Part shown: in pieces, positions 20,214 through 31,085 of the stretch | How positions within the stretch are numbered: position 1 is the first letter of the stretch | Layout: the number at the start of each line of letters is the position of its first letter | Assembly (NCBI GenBank): GCA_001567505.1 | Contig: LLEU01000050.1 | Coordinates: 1-57,141 of the forward strand | Source: Acidobacteria bacterium OLB17 | GTDB taxonomy: Bacteria > Acidobacteriota > Blastocatellia > Pyrinomonadales > Pyrinomonadaceae | Reading direction: 5' to 3' | Length of the DNA: 57,141 nt | The notes under the pieces: generated by a model | The model's database searches: none | Told to the model about the DNA's origin: nothing | The model's input: the letters and a program-made list of their open reading frames with translations, nothing else | Position numbers and translations under genes: made by a program

Positions 20214-21999
20214 CTATTGTATGTCCACGGGCCGATCGATCGTAATGTTGTGTTCACGAAAGGCCGTTGCGGTCGCGCGTTCTTTGTCGGCCACGGCTTT
20301 TGCATAGTCGGTCTCGGCGCGAATCTCGGCATTTTGTGCCGCGAGCAGGGAATTCTCACGCTGGAAGAGCAGGAACGTCGTCGAACGCCCGGCGTCATAG
20401 AGTTTACGCTCGCCGGCCAATTGAGCTTCCGCGCTTTGGCGTGCCCTGCGGGCTGTATCAACCCTCAAACGTGCGGTCTCGACGGCCTGCACGGCATTAC
20501 GAACGTCCGTCAGGACGCTTTCTTCCTGTGCACGTGTTTGAGCCGCGAGCCGTTCGCCCGTGATCCTTGCGCCGGCAAGATTCGCCTTTGCCGTGCGGTT
20601 GAAGAACGGGAACGAGAAGGTCACGCCGATCGAATAGTTCGGAGCGTCGCTGCGGAACATATTCGACATCGAGCGATTGAAACCGCCGACGTAGTACGGC
20701 GGCGAACCCGGGACCGTAAGAAGCGGATTCGGCAGCTGCGAGCCGGGAGCAAAGAGTGTGTTCAATTTCTGCCGCAGGATCTCATCATTGCCGGTGAACT
20801 GCGGTATCAGACTGTTCGCGGTCGAAACGTTGCCGCGTGAGATGCCGTCGAGCGAGAACGTCGTGTTCAGGTCGATCTGCGGTTTTGCCTGATTATTGAA
20901 ATACTTCACGTCAAGATCGTTGATCTCACGCTGTAATTTCAGTCTGCGGAGTTCAAAACGGTTGTCGAAGGCGTCCTTGATCGCCGACTCAAGATCAGAA
21001 GGCACCGGAGCAACCTTTGGGGCATCCGTCGGTACGATCGCCTGCGCCCATTCGGGGGCGAGAGCGTCGCGAATGACGAGCTTCTTTAGAGCATTTTCGG
21101 CAACGCCGACCTGCTGCGTCGCAAGCAAGAGGTCGCCTTCGCGGTTCGCAAGCTCGGTTTCGACCTCGGCCTTTTCAAGCGGTGCGGCTGCGCCGGCATC
21201 GATCTTCGCAGTGATCTGGCGAAGATTCTCGCGGGCGAGCTCGACGTTCGCTTTACGATTCTGCTGATCGCGAAGCGCAAGCACGAGGTCCCAATATGCA
21301 CGCTGGACGTCGGCGATCGTGTTCGTTGCCTGGAGCTGGAAGTCCGAATCCGACTGCTTGAGCTGCCTTTTCGCGATCTTTATCTGGCGACGGTTGTTGT
21401 CGATACTGAAGTTTCGCAAAAGCGGCTGCGTGTAGTTGAAACCGAGTTGCGAAGAGTATAAGGCAGAGCTGCCCGACGAGAGGCCGCCCGAGGTCACCTG
21501 TGCTTGAGCGAAGGCATTCTCGGTTCTCGTGTTGTTAAAGAACCCTTGGATGTTGCCGCCGCCGGGTTTTATCCGCTGATTGATATTGCTGTTGATGCGA
21601 ACATCGTTCGTACCTTGCTGTCCTGTCGATGAGCTGTGCGAGAACGTCGGCTGGACCGTAAAGACCGGATCGTAGATGCCGCGAAGCCCGCGCAGCGTCG
21701 TATCCGCGATCCGCACGTCGGTTCTGGAAACTTCGATGTCGTTGTTATTTGCTAGAGCCCGCTTTATCGCGTCGTCCAAAGACAAAGCGAGCGGCGAGGC
21801 CGTCTGAACGCCGATACGCGACGTGTTCGACGGCGTGTAGCTGTCCGACGTGACCCCTGTCGAGTCGGGCCGCCGCGTTTGATGCCAGCGCACTTGCCGA
21901 CGGTGGCGTTTCCTGCGCAGAGCCCACGCCGGCAAGCATAAGGATGAGGCAAAGCACGGAAACTACAAGGTAATATATCTTTGAGCGACCTACTGTCAT
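20214..21999 (-). CDS. TolC-family outer membrane efflux protein, frameshifted
   Basis: Outer membrane channel-tunnel protein used by efflux pumps and type I secretion. The start at 21999 (MTVGRSKIYYLVVSVLC) gives a signal peptide ending in GVGSAQ. The frame shifts near 21867-21870, in a GGG run where one base seems missing. It then runs open to 20214: LSLDDAIKRALANNNDIEV marks the first helix of the OEP repeat, and the second repeat is seen from about 20900 downwards. The QRENSLLAAQNAEI tail is typical. Restored length is about 594 residues. No membrane-fusion or pump gene is adjacent. Confidence 0.88.
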
Positions 22000-22118
22000 T
22001 ATTTATTGCTCCGGTATAAGTGCGAGATCCAAGTTTACCGTAAAAAATCTAAACGGGTATTACGCCTGCATATTTTTGTTTGTTTCAACTATCTTTCGCC
22101 CGCTAAAAGTAGTTCTAA

Positions 22119-22147
22119 TTGAGTTTCGCCCCTCGATTTAGTATCGT
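22119..22147 (+). promoter_or_regulatory. Probable gap promoter
   Basis: TTGAGT at 22119-22124 and TATCGT at 22142-22147 are 17 bases apart. A GGAGG ribosome site at 22174-22178 precedes the ATG at 22191. The rest of the stretch between the TolC and gap starts (22000-22190) shows nothing else that I can name; it must also hold the TolC promoter. Confidence 0.4.
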
Positions 22148-22190
22148 AGGCGTTTAATAATACGCACTCTTTCGGAGGAAACTTTATAAA

Positions 22191-23198
22191 ATGGGTATCA
22201 AAGTTGGGATCAACGGATTTGGAAGGATCGGGCGTTCGGTCGTGCGGACGTGGCTGAACGACGACGACATCGATCTTGTTGCCGTAAATGACCTTACGGA
22301 CACGAAAACCCTCGCGCACTTGCTCAAATACGACTCCGTAATGGGCAATTTGGATCATAAGATCACCGCGGGCGACGGCTCGATCACGGTCGAGGGCGAC
22401 ACGTTCAAGGTCTTTAGCGAGAGAGACCCTGCGGCGATCGACTGGGAATCGGTCGGCGCCGAGATCGTTATCGAGTCCACAGGCCGTTTTACGAACGCCG
22501 CAGATGCCGGAAAGCACCTTCGTGGTTCGGTCAAGAAGGTCGTGATCTCCGCACCGGGCAAAGGTGAGGATGTTACCGTCGCACTCGGCGTGAACGAAGA
22601 CGCCTACGACCCGGCTCGGCACCACATCATTTCGAACGCCTCGTGCACGACGAACTGTCTCGCACCGCTCGCAAAGGTCATTCACGATCGCTTCGGGATC
22701 AAGAATGCCCTGATGAACACGATCCACAGCTACACGAACGACCAGCAGCTTCTCGACCTTCCGCACAAAGACCTGCGAAGGGCTCGTGCGGCCGGACTCT
22801 CGATGATCCCGACCTCGACCGGAGCGGCGAAGGCCGTGGCTCTCGTCATTCCGGAGCTCAAAGGCCGTTTCGAGGGCATTTCCATTCGAGTCCCGACGCC
22901 GAACGTCTCCATCGTCGATGTTGTGATGAACGTAGAGAAGGCCACTACGAAGGACGAGGTCAACAACGCCTTTCGTGAAGAGGCAGCGGGCCGACTGAAA
23001 GGCATCCTGGCCGTGAGTGACGAGCCGCTCGTTTCGATCGACTACCGCGGCAATTCGCATTCATCCATCGTTGACGCCGAGTACACTACGGTCCTCGACG
23101 GAAATACGATCAAGGTCCTGTCGTGGTATGACAATGAATGGGGCTATTCGTCCCGCGTTCGTGACCTCGTGCGATACATTGCGTCAAAAGGCCTTTAG
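22191..23198 (+). CDS. gap: Glyceraldehyde-3-phosphate dehydrogenase
   Basis: Phosphorylating NAD-dependent GAPDH of glycolysis and gluconeogenesis. NAD-binding [10 protein letters not shown] is at the N-terminus, the catalytic Cys at about residue 152 in SNASCTTN, and the phosphate/substrate strand is [10 protein letters not shown] near the end. 335 residues, normal. It heads a cluster with pgk and tpiA about 2.5 and 4.6 kb downstream, interrupted by an S41 peptidase gene and a YitT-type membrane gene. Confidence 0.97.
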   Translation: MGIKVGINGFGRIGRSVVRTWLNDDDIDLVAVNDLTDTKTLAHLLKYDSVMGNLDHKITAGDGSITVEGDTFKVFSERDPAAIDWESVGAEIVIESTGRFTNAADAGKHLRGSVKKVVISAPGKGEDVTVALGVNEDAYDPARHHIISNASCTTNCLAPLAKVIHDRFGIKNALMNTIHSYTNDQQLLDLPHKDLRRARAAGLSMIPTSTGAAKAVALVIPELKGRFEGISIRVPTPNVSIVDVVMNVEKATTKDEVNNAFREEAAGRLKGILAVSDEPLVSIDYRGNSHSSIVDAEYTTVLDGNTIKVLSWYDNEWGYSSRVRDLVRYIASKGL

Positions 23199-23220
23199 GC
23201 CCGTCGGTGCGACAAGATAG

Positions 23221-25578
23221 ATGAAATTCCTCAAGTTCACCTTCTCCTTTCTTATGGCGGCTGTAGTTTTCGCAGCCGCCATCTCCGTTTACGGCCAGAA
23301 AAAAAAGCGGCCGCGAAAGCCGACAAGGCCCGCACAGGCCGTTAGATCGATAACCGGTACCATCAGCCCGTCCGACGAAGCTGCTTTACGCCGCGATATC
23401 GCTATGGCTACAGCATGGTCGATCGTCAACAAGACTTACTACGACGCGACGTTCGGCGGCCAGGATTGGGAAAAGATCGGGACCGAGTTCGCCCTGCGGG
23501 CCCAGAAGGCGAAGACCGATGACGAGGTCGATGATCTGATCCGCGAAATGGTCGGGAGGCTGAACAAGTCGCACTTTGGTGTCCTTTCGGGAAGCTTTTA
23601 TCGCTCGATCGAGGCCGCTCGAAAAACGCTCGCCGCGAAGGAAGGACGAAAGGTGGAGCCGTCCGATGCGGACGCGGCGACAGACGGCGGCGAAGGGAGT
23701 CTCGATCTTTTCAATGACGATTCAAATAGGAAATATGGGGTTGGGATCGACCTGAGGAAGATCGACGGCCGCTTAGTGATCGTTTCCGTTGCTGCGGGTT
23801 CGTCCGCCGCCGAGGCCGGTGTTCGGCCCGGTTTTATCCTTGATGCCATCAACGGCGTCCCGCTCTCGGAGATAACGGCCTCGATCGCGAAGGCGGCGCC
23901 GAATGTCCGGCATCTCGAGCGGATGCTGCCGCTTGTCATCAAGTCCTGGATCCTTGACCGCGATTACTCCCTGAACGTTAAGGTGCGATGCCTCGATGGG
24001 AACGATACTCCTAAGGAGTTCGATCTGGAGCGGCGGCCGCTTAATGGCGAGATCATTAGTTTTGCGAACGGTTTTCCGAAGCAGATGTTCGAGTACGAAT
24101 CACGGCCTCTGAGCGACGAGATCGGCTATATCCGCTTCAATATGTTCTCGTACCAGCTTCTTGGGAAGTTCTGCGATTCGCTCGCTGCCTTCAAGGGCAA
24201 AAAGGCTTTGATCCTCGATCTCCGCGGGAATATCGGTGGACTGCTGCCGGCGATGCGAGGACTTGCGGGTATGCTCGAACCCAAAGGCACGTCGTTGGGG
24301 ACATTGTCATCGCGAGGCGAATCTCTCGATCTTTTGACAGATGACAAGGTCAAGAAGTTCAAGGGAAAGCTCGTCATCCTGATAGACGATCAGTCGCGCT
24401 CTGCTTCCGAGCTGTTCTCGGCGGCGCTTCAGGACAAAGGCCGTGCGGTCGTGATCGGCGTTCCTACGCCCGGCGAAGCTCTTCCGTCATCGACCGTCAG
24501 GTTGAGACCGGCTCGATCATGCAGTTCCCGATCGCAAACTTTCTTCGGCCGTCCGGTACCGAGATCGAAGGCATCGGCGTGACGCCGGACATCGAAGTGC
24601 GGCCGGACCGCGAGCAGCTGCTTACGGGTGCTGACAAAGCTCTCGAACGAGCTGCGGCGCTCATAAACTCCGCTGAGTTCGACGCGTTGTTAAAGGTGCG
24701 TGAGAAACTTCCCGCCACCGTATCGAGGATCGAGAAGCCCGAAGGAGCCGCACCTCCGCCCGCAGTTAAGGCGCACACCGGCGATGACAACACCGCACCT
24801 CCGCCCGCAGTAGAAACGTACACCGTCGATGACAAGATCAAGCGAGGTGACCCAAAGGAAAAACGTTCACGGGCGATGTCGTCGCTCCGCCGCCGATCTT
24901 CATCCCGAAAAAGGCCAAGCCGGAAGCCCTCGTCGTTCAACCTGCGGCCTTGGCGATCGTCAAAAAGGCCGCAGCTCGTATCGGCGACCTCTCGACGATC
25001 AAGACCTACACGCTGAACGGCTCAATGATCGTCCGAACGGCGACGGCAAGGGTTGACTATAAATACTCATTCTTCAGGGAACTGCCGAATAAGTATTCAT
25101 ACTCGCTGGTCTCAGACGCAGTGGGAACCGCGCACGCTGGAGCCATCGGCTCGGAGACATTCTTTGACGGGAACGTCAGTCTAATGGGGAAGACTGTCGT
25201 GAAAGGTGATGATCCAAGAGTCGATTTCTACCAACCTCTCATTGAGGTGCTGTCGCCCGGATACTTCGTTTCGCTGAGTACCTCGGGCGTGTACACGGAA
25301 GATGGCGAGCAAAAGGTCTTCGTTAAGGGCGAGAACGCTGCGGGAGAGGAGGTCCTTCTGACCTTTAACGCAAAAACCGGCCTTCCAATGAAGGCAGTTC
25401 TCAATGGCTTCGATGTTCGATTCTCAAACTATAAGACCGAAGGCCAGGTTACGCTTCCGCTGAGCGTTGAATATAAGGCGCCGCCAATATCTTGCTCCTG
25501 ATAGACAGTATCTCGCTGAACGTACCGATCGACCCGGCCGCATTCGTAAAGAAAGAGAGCTGTTTCGATAAGCCGTAA
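23221..25578 (+). CDS. Exported S41-type protease with a C-terminal extension, three indels
   Basis: Probable periplasmic C-terminal-processing-type peptidase. Signal peptide (FLMAAVVFAAAISVYGQ), tail-interaction helices, and a PDZ-like domain at about residues 170-240 (GVGIDLRKIDGRLVIVSVA, then AGVRPGF). The catalytic domain holds IRFNMFSYQ, LILDLRGNIGG and DDQSRSASELFSAAL (nucleophile Ser and downstream Lys region). The frame breaks at about 24498 (one base missing), at 24859-24863 (A5 where A6 fits) and at about 25482 (one base missing). Restored it ends at TAA 25576-25578 with about 785 residues. The 250-residue C-terminal part (LNGSMIVRTATARVDYKY...) resembles an outer-membrane lipoprotein-sorting (LolA-like) domain, but only loosely. 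Confidence 0.8.
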
Positions 25579-25708
25579 AAGGCGGCCGCGCGCAGAAGAT
25601 GCAGTGACCCGCATTTTCGAGTATTATCAATACCAAACTGTTCATATAAACGCGTGTCCCGCAGTATTAGAACCTTGGCGGAGGCGTGCGGCCTAATACC
25701 GAATTCTT

Positions 25709-26953
25709 ATGAAGAAACGAACGATCAATGACATTGATGTCGAAGGGAAAAGGGTTTTCTTGCGTGTCGATTTTAATGTTCCATTGAAAAATGGCTCGGT
25801 AACGGACGATTCACGAATTCGCGCCGCGATCCCGACGATCGAGAACCTTGCCGGCCGCGGAGCGAGCCTTGTAATAGCCTCGCATCTTGGCCGGCCGATG
25901 AAAGAAAAGAAAAAGGCCGAGGAAGCCGGCAAAGAATTCTCCGCGGAGAAGTTCTCGCTTGCTCCGGTCTTCGAACGCTTAAAGGAACTTCTGGCAGGAA
26001 AGCCTGCGATAAAGAACCTCGCTTTCGCCGCTGACTGCGTCGGCGACGAGGTCCGAGCGGCGGCTGCGGCTTTAGGGAAAGGCGATATCCTTCTCCTTGA
26101 GAACTTACGCCTGCACGCCGAAGAAGAGAAGAACGATGCTGCATTCGCCGAAGAACTTGCTTCTTTGTGCGACATTTATGTCAATGACGCGTTCGGGACG
26201 GCGCATCGAGCCCACGCCTCGACCGAAGGCATCACGCATTACGTGGACACCTGCGTTGCGGGCCTTCTTATGGAAAGGGAACTCGACTATCTCGGCCGCG
26301 CGCTCAACGATCCCGATCGCCCGTTCGTCGCTATCCTTGGCGGTGCGAAGGTTTCGGACAAGCTGCCCGTGATCGATTCTCTTATCGAGCGGAAAGTTGA
26401 CAAGCTTTTGATCGGCGGAGCGATGGCTTACACGTTCTTCAAGGCGAATGGCTATACCGTGGGCAAGTCGCTCGTTGAGAACGATATGCTCGAACGCGCC
26501 AAGGAGATCGAGGAAGGAGCAAAGGTAGCCGGAGTGGACTTGCTGCTTCCGACCGACCATCAGGTCGTTGACAGCGCCGACCCGATAAATTCCCAACGAA
26601 CCATCCCGATCGATTTCACGAATGCGGGCCACGTCGGCCTCGATATCGGCATCGAGACCGCCGCGATCTTCGCAAACGCCCTAAATGGAGCAAAAACGAT
26701 CGTATGGAACGGCCCTATGGGAATGTTCGAGGAGAAGCCGTTCGATCAGGGAACGATCGCGGTCGCAAAGGCCGTTGCAGAAGCGACGGACGAAGGCGCT
26801 GTTTCGATAGTCGGCGGCGGAGATTCTGTGGCAGCGATCAAACAGGCCGGCCTTGAGGATCATATTTCCCACATTTCGACCGGAGGCGGTGCAACATTGG
26901 AGTACTTAGCGGGCGACGCTCTTCCGGGCGTCGAGGCTCTCGACGATATTTAA
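25709..26953 (+). CDS. pgk: Phosphoglycerate kinase
   Basis: Glycolytic kinase of 414 residues that makes ATP from 1,3-bisphosphoglycerate. N-terminal RVDFNVPLKNG and SHLGRP bind substrate; FVAILGGAKVSDK lies at the hinge, and GGGDSVAA is the nucleotide phosphate loop near residue 375. A helical insertion of about 10 charged residues (MKEKKKAEEAGKEF) follows SHLGRP. About 130 bp without a gene precede it. Intact, without indels. Confidence 0.97.
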   Translation: MKKRTINDIDVEGKRVFLRVDFNVPLKNGSVTDDSRIRAAIPTIENLAGRGASLVIASHLGRPMKEKKKAEEAGKEFSAEKFSLAPVFERLKELLAGKPAIKNLAFAADCVGDEVRAAAAALGKGDILLLENLRLHAEEEKNDAAFAEELASLCDIYVNDAFGTAHRAHASTEGITHYVDTCVAGLLMERELDYLGRALNDPDRPFVAILGGAKVSDKLPVIDSLIERKVDKLLIGGAMAYTFFKANGYTVGKSLVENDMLERAKEIEEGAKVAGVDLLLPTDHQVVDSADPINSQRTIPIDFTNAGHVGLDIGIETAAIFANALNGAKTIVWNGPMGMFEEKPFDQGTIAVAKAVAEATDEGAVSIVGGGDSVAAIKQAGLEDHISHISTGGGATLEYLAGDALPGVEALDDI

Positions 26954-26971
26954 CAATTCGGGTCATCACGA

Positions 26972-27838
26972 ATGAAGGAGCGTTTTCGAGGCGAGATCAA
27001 GAATACCTTGCTGATCCTGATCGGCATATTCCTTGCCGGGATGGGGATCAAGGGCTTCCTGCTGTCGAGCCACTTTATTGACGGCGGCGTCACGGGCATC
27101 TCGATGCTGGTTTCTGGCGTCTCGGGATTCCCGCTCTCGATCTTGCTCGTACTTTTGAATTTGCCTTTTGTAGTTGTCGGATATTATCAGCTTGGCCTTC
27201 GCTTTGGCGTTAAAAGCGGGCTCGGCATCCTTGGCCTCTCGCTTTGTCTCGCATTCATCGACTTCCCGGACGTAACGCCCGATAAACTGCTTACGGCCAT
27301 CTTCGGCGGCCTTTGCATCGGCGCAGGGATCGGCCTTGCGATCCGCGGCGGAGCGGTCCTTGACGGCACGGAGATCGCCGCCTTGCTTGTAAGCCGCCGC
27401 GTGTACATTCTGAATGTCGGCGACGTTATCTTGCTGTTGAATGTCCTGATCTTCGGGGCCGCGGCCATATTTCTCGGCCTCGAACCTGCGCTTTACTCGA
27501 TCCTGACCTACGCTGCGGCAACAAAAGCGATCGACTTCCTGCTTCACGGCTTCGAGGAATATACTGCGATCACGATCGTGTCGCCCAAATACGCCGAAAT
27601 TCGAGAAGTTATTACGCAGCGGCTGCACCGCGGCGTGACCGTCTTCAAAGGCGGCGGCGGCCTCGGCGGACACGGCGTAAGTGATGAAGATAGAGAGATC
27701 CTTTTTTGCGTTGTTACAAGGCTTGAGATCGGTGTCATCAAGGCGGCGATCAAGGAAGTTGACAGCACAGCCTTCATTACGACACACAGCTTGAACGATG
27801 TTGACGGAGGGCTGCTGAAACGCACGCTTCTTCACTAA
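26972..27838 (+). CDS. YitT-family membrane protein
   Basis: 288 residues with five or six hydrophobic segments in the first 195 residues, matching the YitT/DUF161 membrane domain ([19 protein letters not shown] at the first helices). A C-terminal DUF2179-type soluble domain follows ([16 protein letters not shown], then LFCVVTRLE). Function is unknown; some members are thought to be transporters. It sits between pgk and tpiA with gaps of 18 and 7 nt, so it is co-expressed with glycolytic genes. Confidence 0.88.
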   Translation: MKERFRGEIKNTLLILIGIFLAGMGIKGFLLSSHFIDGGVTGISMLVSGVSGFPLSILLVLLNLPFVVVGYYQLGLRFGVKSGLGILGLSLCLAFIDFPDVTPDKLLTAIFGGLCIGAGIGLAIRGGAVLDGTEIAALLVSRRVYILNVGDVILLLNVLIFGAAAIFLGLEPALYSILTYAAATKAIDFLLHGFEEYTAITIVSPKYAEIREVITQRLHRGVTVFKGGGGLGGHGVSDEDREILFCVVTRLEIGVIKAAIKEVDSTAFITTHSLNDVDGGLLKRTLLH

Positions 27839-27845
27839 GCAAACT

Positions 27846-28601
27846 ATGAGAAGACCAATAATTGCCGGGAACTGGAAAATGTACAAGCTTCTTAGCGAAG
27901 CGGTCGAGACGGCACTTGCATTAAAGCCGCTCGTCGCTAATGCGAACCACTGCGACGTCGTGATCGCGCCCGTTTTTACGGCACTAAAGACGGTCGCCGA
28001 CCGCCTGGAAGGTTCGAATATCGGGGTTGCCGCCCAGGACTGTGCGACGCAGAACGATTTCGGCGCTCTCACCGGCGAGGTCGCTCCCGTTATGCTGAAA
28101 GACGTCGGGTGCAAGTACGCGATCATCGGACATTCGGAACGCCGTCAATTCTTTGGCGAAACGGATGCATCGGTAAATTCGAAGACGAGGGCGGCGCTCG
28201 AAGCCGGCCTTAAGGCGATCGTCTGCGTTGGCGAAACGCTCGCCGAACGAGAATCGGGTGATGCTGAAAGCATTGTCGCCGGCCAGCTTTCAAATGGGCT
28301 TTCGGGTTTGACAGTGGACGCGATGAGCCGTATTATAATCGCTTACGAGCCTGTCTGGGCGATCGGAACGGGTAAAACCGCGACGCCTGCACAGGCTCAA
28401 GAAATGCACGGCCACATCCGCAGCGTCGTCGAGAAAGATCACGGCAAAGATGTTGCGGCCTCGGTTCGGATACTTTACGGCGGTTCGGTCAAACCTGATA
28501 ATATTGCCGAATTGATGAGCCAGCCCGATGTTGACGGGGCACTGGTCGGTGGTGCAAGCCTCGATGCTGAGAGTTTTGCGAAGATCGTGAACTATCGGTA
28601 G
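27846..28601 (+). CDS. tpiA: Triosephosphate isomerase
   Basis: TIM-barrel enzyme interconverting dihydroxyacetone phosphate and glyceraldehyde-3-phosphate. N-terminal AGNWKMYK carries the Asn and Lys of the active site. GHSERR holds the electrophilic His, [10 protein letters not shown] the catalytic Glu plus the flexible loop, and YGGSVKPDN the phosphate site. 251 residues, normal. secG follows 25 nt later. Confidence 0.97.
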   Translation: MRRPIIAGNWKMYKLLSEAVETALALKPLVANANHCDVVIAPVFTALKTVADRLEGSNIGVAAQDCATQNDFGALTGEVAPVMLKDVGCKYAIIGHSERRQFFGETDASVNSKTRAALEAGLKAIVCVGETLAERESGDAESIVAGQLSNGLSGLTVDAMSRIIIAYEPVWAIGTGKTATPAQAQEMHGHIRSVVEKDHGKDVAASVRILYGGSVKPDNIAELMSQPDVDGALVGGASLDAESFAKIVNYR

Positions 28602-28626
28602 CGTTGGCGGGAGTAGATAGAAGAAG

Positions 28627-29049
28627 TTGCTATACGTACTTTACACTTTGTTTTTTGTCTCGTGCATCGTGCTTGTCGGCGCGGTGCTCCTGCAGCCCGG
28701 AAAGACGGATGCAGGAGCCTTGTTCACGAGCAATATTTCGAGTTCGGCATTGACGCCGCGAGGCACGACGACGATTCTCTCGAAGATCACGATCGTCGCG
28801 GCCGTCGTATTTATGGTCTCTGCATTGCTGATCTCGATGCCGGCTTTTAACGGCAACGTGTCTGTGCTTACGGCTAACCCGGCAACGCCCGCGGAAGCAC
28901 CGGCTTCGACGACGGCGAATTCGAACGCCAATGCGAATGCCGCTCCCGCCGCAAACGCCAATACGGCGCCGGAGACAACGGCCCCGGCAGCGAACGCGAA
29001 TACCGCTCCGGCTGCTAATACGAATGCTGCTCCGGCGGCGAACAAGTAG
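28627..29049 (+). CDS. secG: SecG with a long Asn/Ala-rich tail
   Basis: Preprotein translocase subunit. The start is TTG 28627 (LLYVLYTLFFVSCIVLVGAV). Two membrane helices at about residues 1-22 and 52-75 flank the conserved loop VLLQPGKTDAGALFTSN. The family is usually 75-110 residues; here a tail of about 50 residues of Ala, Asn, Pro and Thr (pattern NANAAPAAN) extends it to 140. The tpiA-secG order is common in bacteria. The low-complexity tail is probably a disordered periplasmic or cytoplasmic extension. Confidence 0.9.
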   Translation: MLYVLYTLFFVSCIVLVGAVLLQPGKTDAGALFTSNISSSALTPRGTTTILSKITIVAAVVFMVSALLISMPAFNGNVSVLTANPATPAEAPASTTANSNANANAAPAANANTAPETTAPAANANTAPAANTNAAPAANK

Positions 29050-29073
29050 TTGTTGTTTGAATCGATCTTTTTT

Positions 29074-29158
29074 GCTCAGGTGGCGTAATTGGTAGCCGCG
29101 CACGTTTGAGGGGCGTGTGGAGCGATCCGTGCGAGTTCGAGTCTCGCCCTGAGCACCA
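29074..29158 (+). tRNA. tRNA-Leu (GAG anticodon)
   Basis: An 85-nt class II tRNA. The acceptor arms GCTCAGG (29074-29080) and CCTGAGC (29148-29154) pair perfectly, with discriminator A and an encoded CCA at 29156-29158. The anticodon stem CACGT/GCGTG encloses the loop TTGAGGG, whose anticodon GAG reads CUC/CUU. The TψC loop GTTCGAG is present and a short variable arm lies between. It directly follows secG (25 nt), a widespread bacterial arrangement. Confidence 0.93.
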
Positions 29159-29165
29159 AATTAAG

Positions 29166-29200
29166 AAAAGCAGGCCGTAGTTTTCGCGGCCTGCTTTTTT
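29166..29200. terminator. Bidirectional intrinsic terminator between tRNA-Leu and argB
   Basis: GCAGGCCG (29170-29177) and CGGCCTGC (29187-29194) form an 8-bp GC-rich stem with a 9-nt loop. An AAAA lies before it (29166-29169) and TTTTTT after it (29195-29200). It reads as an intrinsic terminator in both directions, ending the tRNA-Leu/secG transcript and the argR-argB operon. The TAA of argB lies in its T-run. Confidence 0.85.
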
Positions 29201-30086
29201 ACTTTACGATCATCGTGCCCGTACCTTCATCCGTAAAGACCTCGGCAAGCACTGCGTTCGGGGTTCGCCCGTCGATCACGTGCGCGGAGTGAACTCCGCG
29301 TTCGATAAGCGAGATCAGACTCTCGAGCTTCGGTATCATTCCGCCCGTCGCCCGTCCCGAACTGATGAGCTCCCGTGCTTCTGCTATCGGCAGGCGTGAG
29401 ACCTTCGACGCCGGATCATCAGCGTCAAGATAGATCCCGTTTACGTCCGAGAGCAGGATCAACTTTTCTGCCTTCAGGGCGGCGGCGATCTCGGACGCGA
29501 TCGTATCCGCGTTAATATTGAATACCTGGCCGTGGTCGTCGGCTCCGAGCGAAGACAGTACCGGCAGATATCCGTTGTCGAGCAGGGTCTCGATCAGCGA
29601 CACGTCGATGTGTACAACGTCGCCCACGTGGCCGAAATCGACAACGTCGGTCACGCCTGTCGCGCGATCAAGTACGCTCTTAGGCGGCCGCTTTTCTGCG
29701 GTAAGAACACCGCCGTCCACGCCCGAAAGTCCGACCGCCTTTATTCCGCGACGGCGAAATTGTGCGAGGATCTCGGTATTGATCTTTCCGCGAAACACCA
29801 TTTTCGCGAGCTCGAGTGTCTCGTCATCCGTGACCCTTCGTCCGCCGACGACCTTTTGGATAACGCCCAGCTTCTCGGCCATCTCGGTCAACTGCTTCCC
29901 GCCGCCGTGAACGACGCAAACGCGGATCCCGACCTCGTGGAGCAGCCCGATCTCTTCCGAAAGTGATGCGAGATTAGCGGCGTCTTCGGTGATCTTTCCT
30001 GAGAATTTGATCACGAAGGTGCGGCCCGCGAACCGCTGAATGTATGGAAGAGCTTCCCGCAGAAGGTCCAAGGTTTCGATATTCAT
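29199..30086 (-). CDS. argB: Acetylglutamate kinase
   Basis: Phosphorylates N-acetyl-L-glutamate, the second step of arginine synthesis. The amino-acid-kinase fold is clear: VIKFSGKITED at the N-terminus, VVHGGGKQL for the nucleotide, KAVGLSGVDGG, and LPVLSSLGADDHGQVFNINAD in pieces around residue 180. 295 residues. It is the last gene of the arginine operon, 6 nt after argF', and shares the bidirectional terminator. Confidence 0.95.
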   Translation of the reverse strand: MNIETLDLLREALPYIQRFAGRTFVIKFSGKITEDAANLASLSEEIGLLHEVGIRVCVVHGGGKQLTEMAEKLGVIQKVVGGRRVTDDETLELAKMVFRGKINTEILAQFRRRGIKAVGLSGVDGGVLTAEKRPPKSVLDRATGVTDVVDFGHVGDVVHIDVSLIETLLDNGYLPVLSSLGADDHGQVFNINADTIASEIAAALKAEKLILLSDVNGIYLDADDPASKVSRLPIAEARELISSGRATGGMIPKLESLISLIERGVHSAHVIDGRTPNAVLAEVFTDEGTGTMIVK

Positions 30087-30092
30087 AACCGG

Positions 30093-31085
30093 CTATTTAA
30101 CGAGCGATGCAAGTATCGCTTTCTGAACGTGGAGTCTATTCTCGGCCTCGTCGATGATGAGCGAGTTCGGTGAATCAAGGACCTCGTCCGTGGCGATAAC
30201 GTTTCGCCGTACGGGAAGGCAATGGAGAAATACGCCGTTCGCCGTCAGGGCCATTTTGTCGGCGTTCACGATCCACTTGTCGCGTTGCTCCGCGCTGTGC
30301 ACGGCATCGGGCCTTCCGTAGAAAGGCGGCGGTGCCCAGCTTTTCGCATACACAACGTCCGCACCTTCAAATCCTTTCTCGGGATCGTTGACGACCTCGA
30401 CGCTGCCGCCATTAAGCTCTGCATGAGTGCCGATCGCATGCATCAACTCCGGATCGAGGCCGTAGCCGTCCGGATGTGCGATAACAAGGTCGTGGCCGCA
30501 CTGTGCGGCGGCAAGCGCAAAGCTGTTCGGCACCGCCATCGGCAGAGCTTTCGGATGCCATGCCCAGGTCAGCAGCACGCGCTTACGTTCCTCGCCATAG
30601 CGTTCGCGGATCGTCAGCATATCGGCGAGCGATTGACACGGATGGTGCATCGCGGATTCAAGGTTAATGACCGGAACGGTCGCGTATCGGGCGAACGCGG
30701 AAAGCACCGGATCTGTCCGTTCGAGCTCCCAATTCTTCATCTCCGCGAACGTGCGAACACCGATCGCGGAAACGTACCGGCTCAAGACTCGCACGAACTC
30801 CGCGAGGTGCTCCGTCTTGTCGCTATCCATTACGACGTTCTCGCGATATTCGATCGACCACGAGGTCGCTCCGGGCTCGATCAGGACCGGGTTTCCCCCA
30901 AGTTCGTAAACTGCGATCTGCATCGAGGCGCGCGTCCGAAGCGATGGATTCAGGAACACAAGAGCGACCGAGCGGCCCGCAAGCTCGCCGGTCTGCCTCC
31001 GGCCGGCCTTGTATTGCGCGGCCGAGCGAAGCAGCGATCCGAGATCGTCCCTCGAAAGTTCAGCGGTCGAAAGGAAATGATTCAT
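30093..31085 (-). CDS. argF': N-acetylornithine carbamoyltransferase (ArgF')
   Basis: Transcarbamylase of 330 residues. The carbamoyl-phosphate motif NPSLRTRAS is of the S-L-R-T-R type rather than S-T-R-T of standard OTCase. The binding loop PGATSWSIEYRENVVMD and the end block HCLPVRRNV ... DEAENRLHVQKA match the Xanthomonas acetylornithine transcarbamylase (AOTCase) as I recall it, more than the Bacteroides succinylornithine enzyme. This implies arginine synthesis through N-acetylcitrulline, which needs an acetylcitrulline deacetylase not encoded in this window. The ATG overlaps the argD stop as ATGA. Confidence 0.85.
   Translation of the reverse strand: MNHFLSTAELSRDDLGSLLRSAAQYKAGRRQTGELAGRSVALVFLNPSLRTRASMQIAVYELGGNPVLIEPGATSWSIEYRENVVMDSDKTEHLAEFVRVLSRYVSAIGVRTFAEMKNWELERTDPVLSAFARYATVPVINLESAMHHPCQSLADMLTIRERYGEERKRVLLTWAWHPKALPMAVPNSFALAAAQCGHDLVIAHPDGYGLDPELMHAIGTHAELNGGSVEVVNDPEKGFEGADVVYAKSWAPPPFYGRPDAVHSAEQRDKWIVNADKMALTANGVFLHCLPVRRNVIATDEVLDSPNSLIIDEAENRLHVQKAILASLVK

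Noticed and set aside
22089..23060. 323-residue open frame antisense to gap
   Set aside because: It mirrors the strongly conserved GAPDH codons; no motif or start signal of its own.
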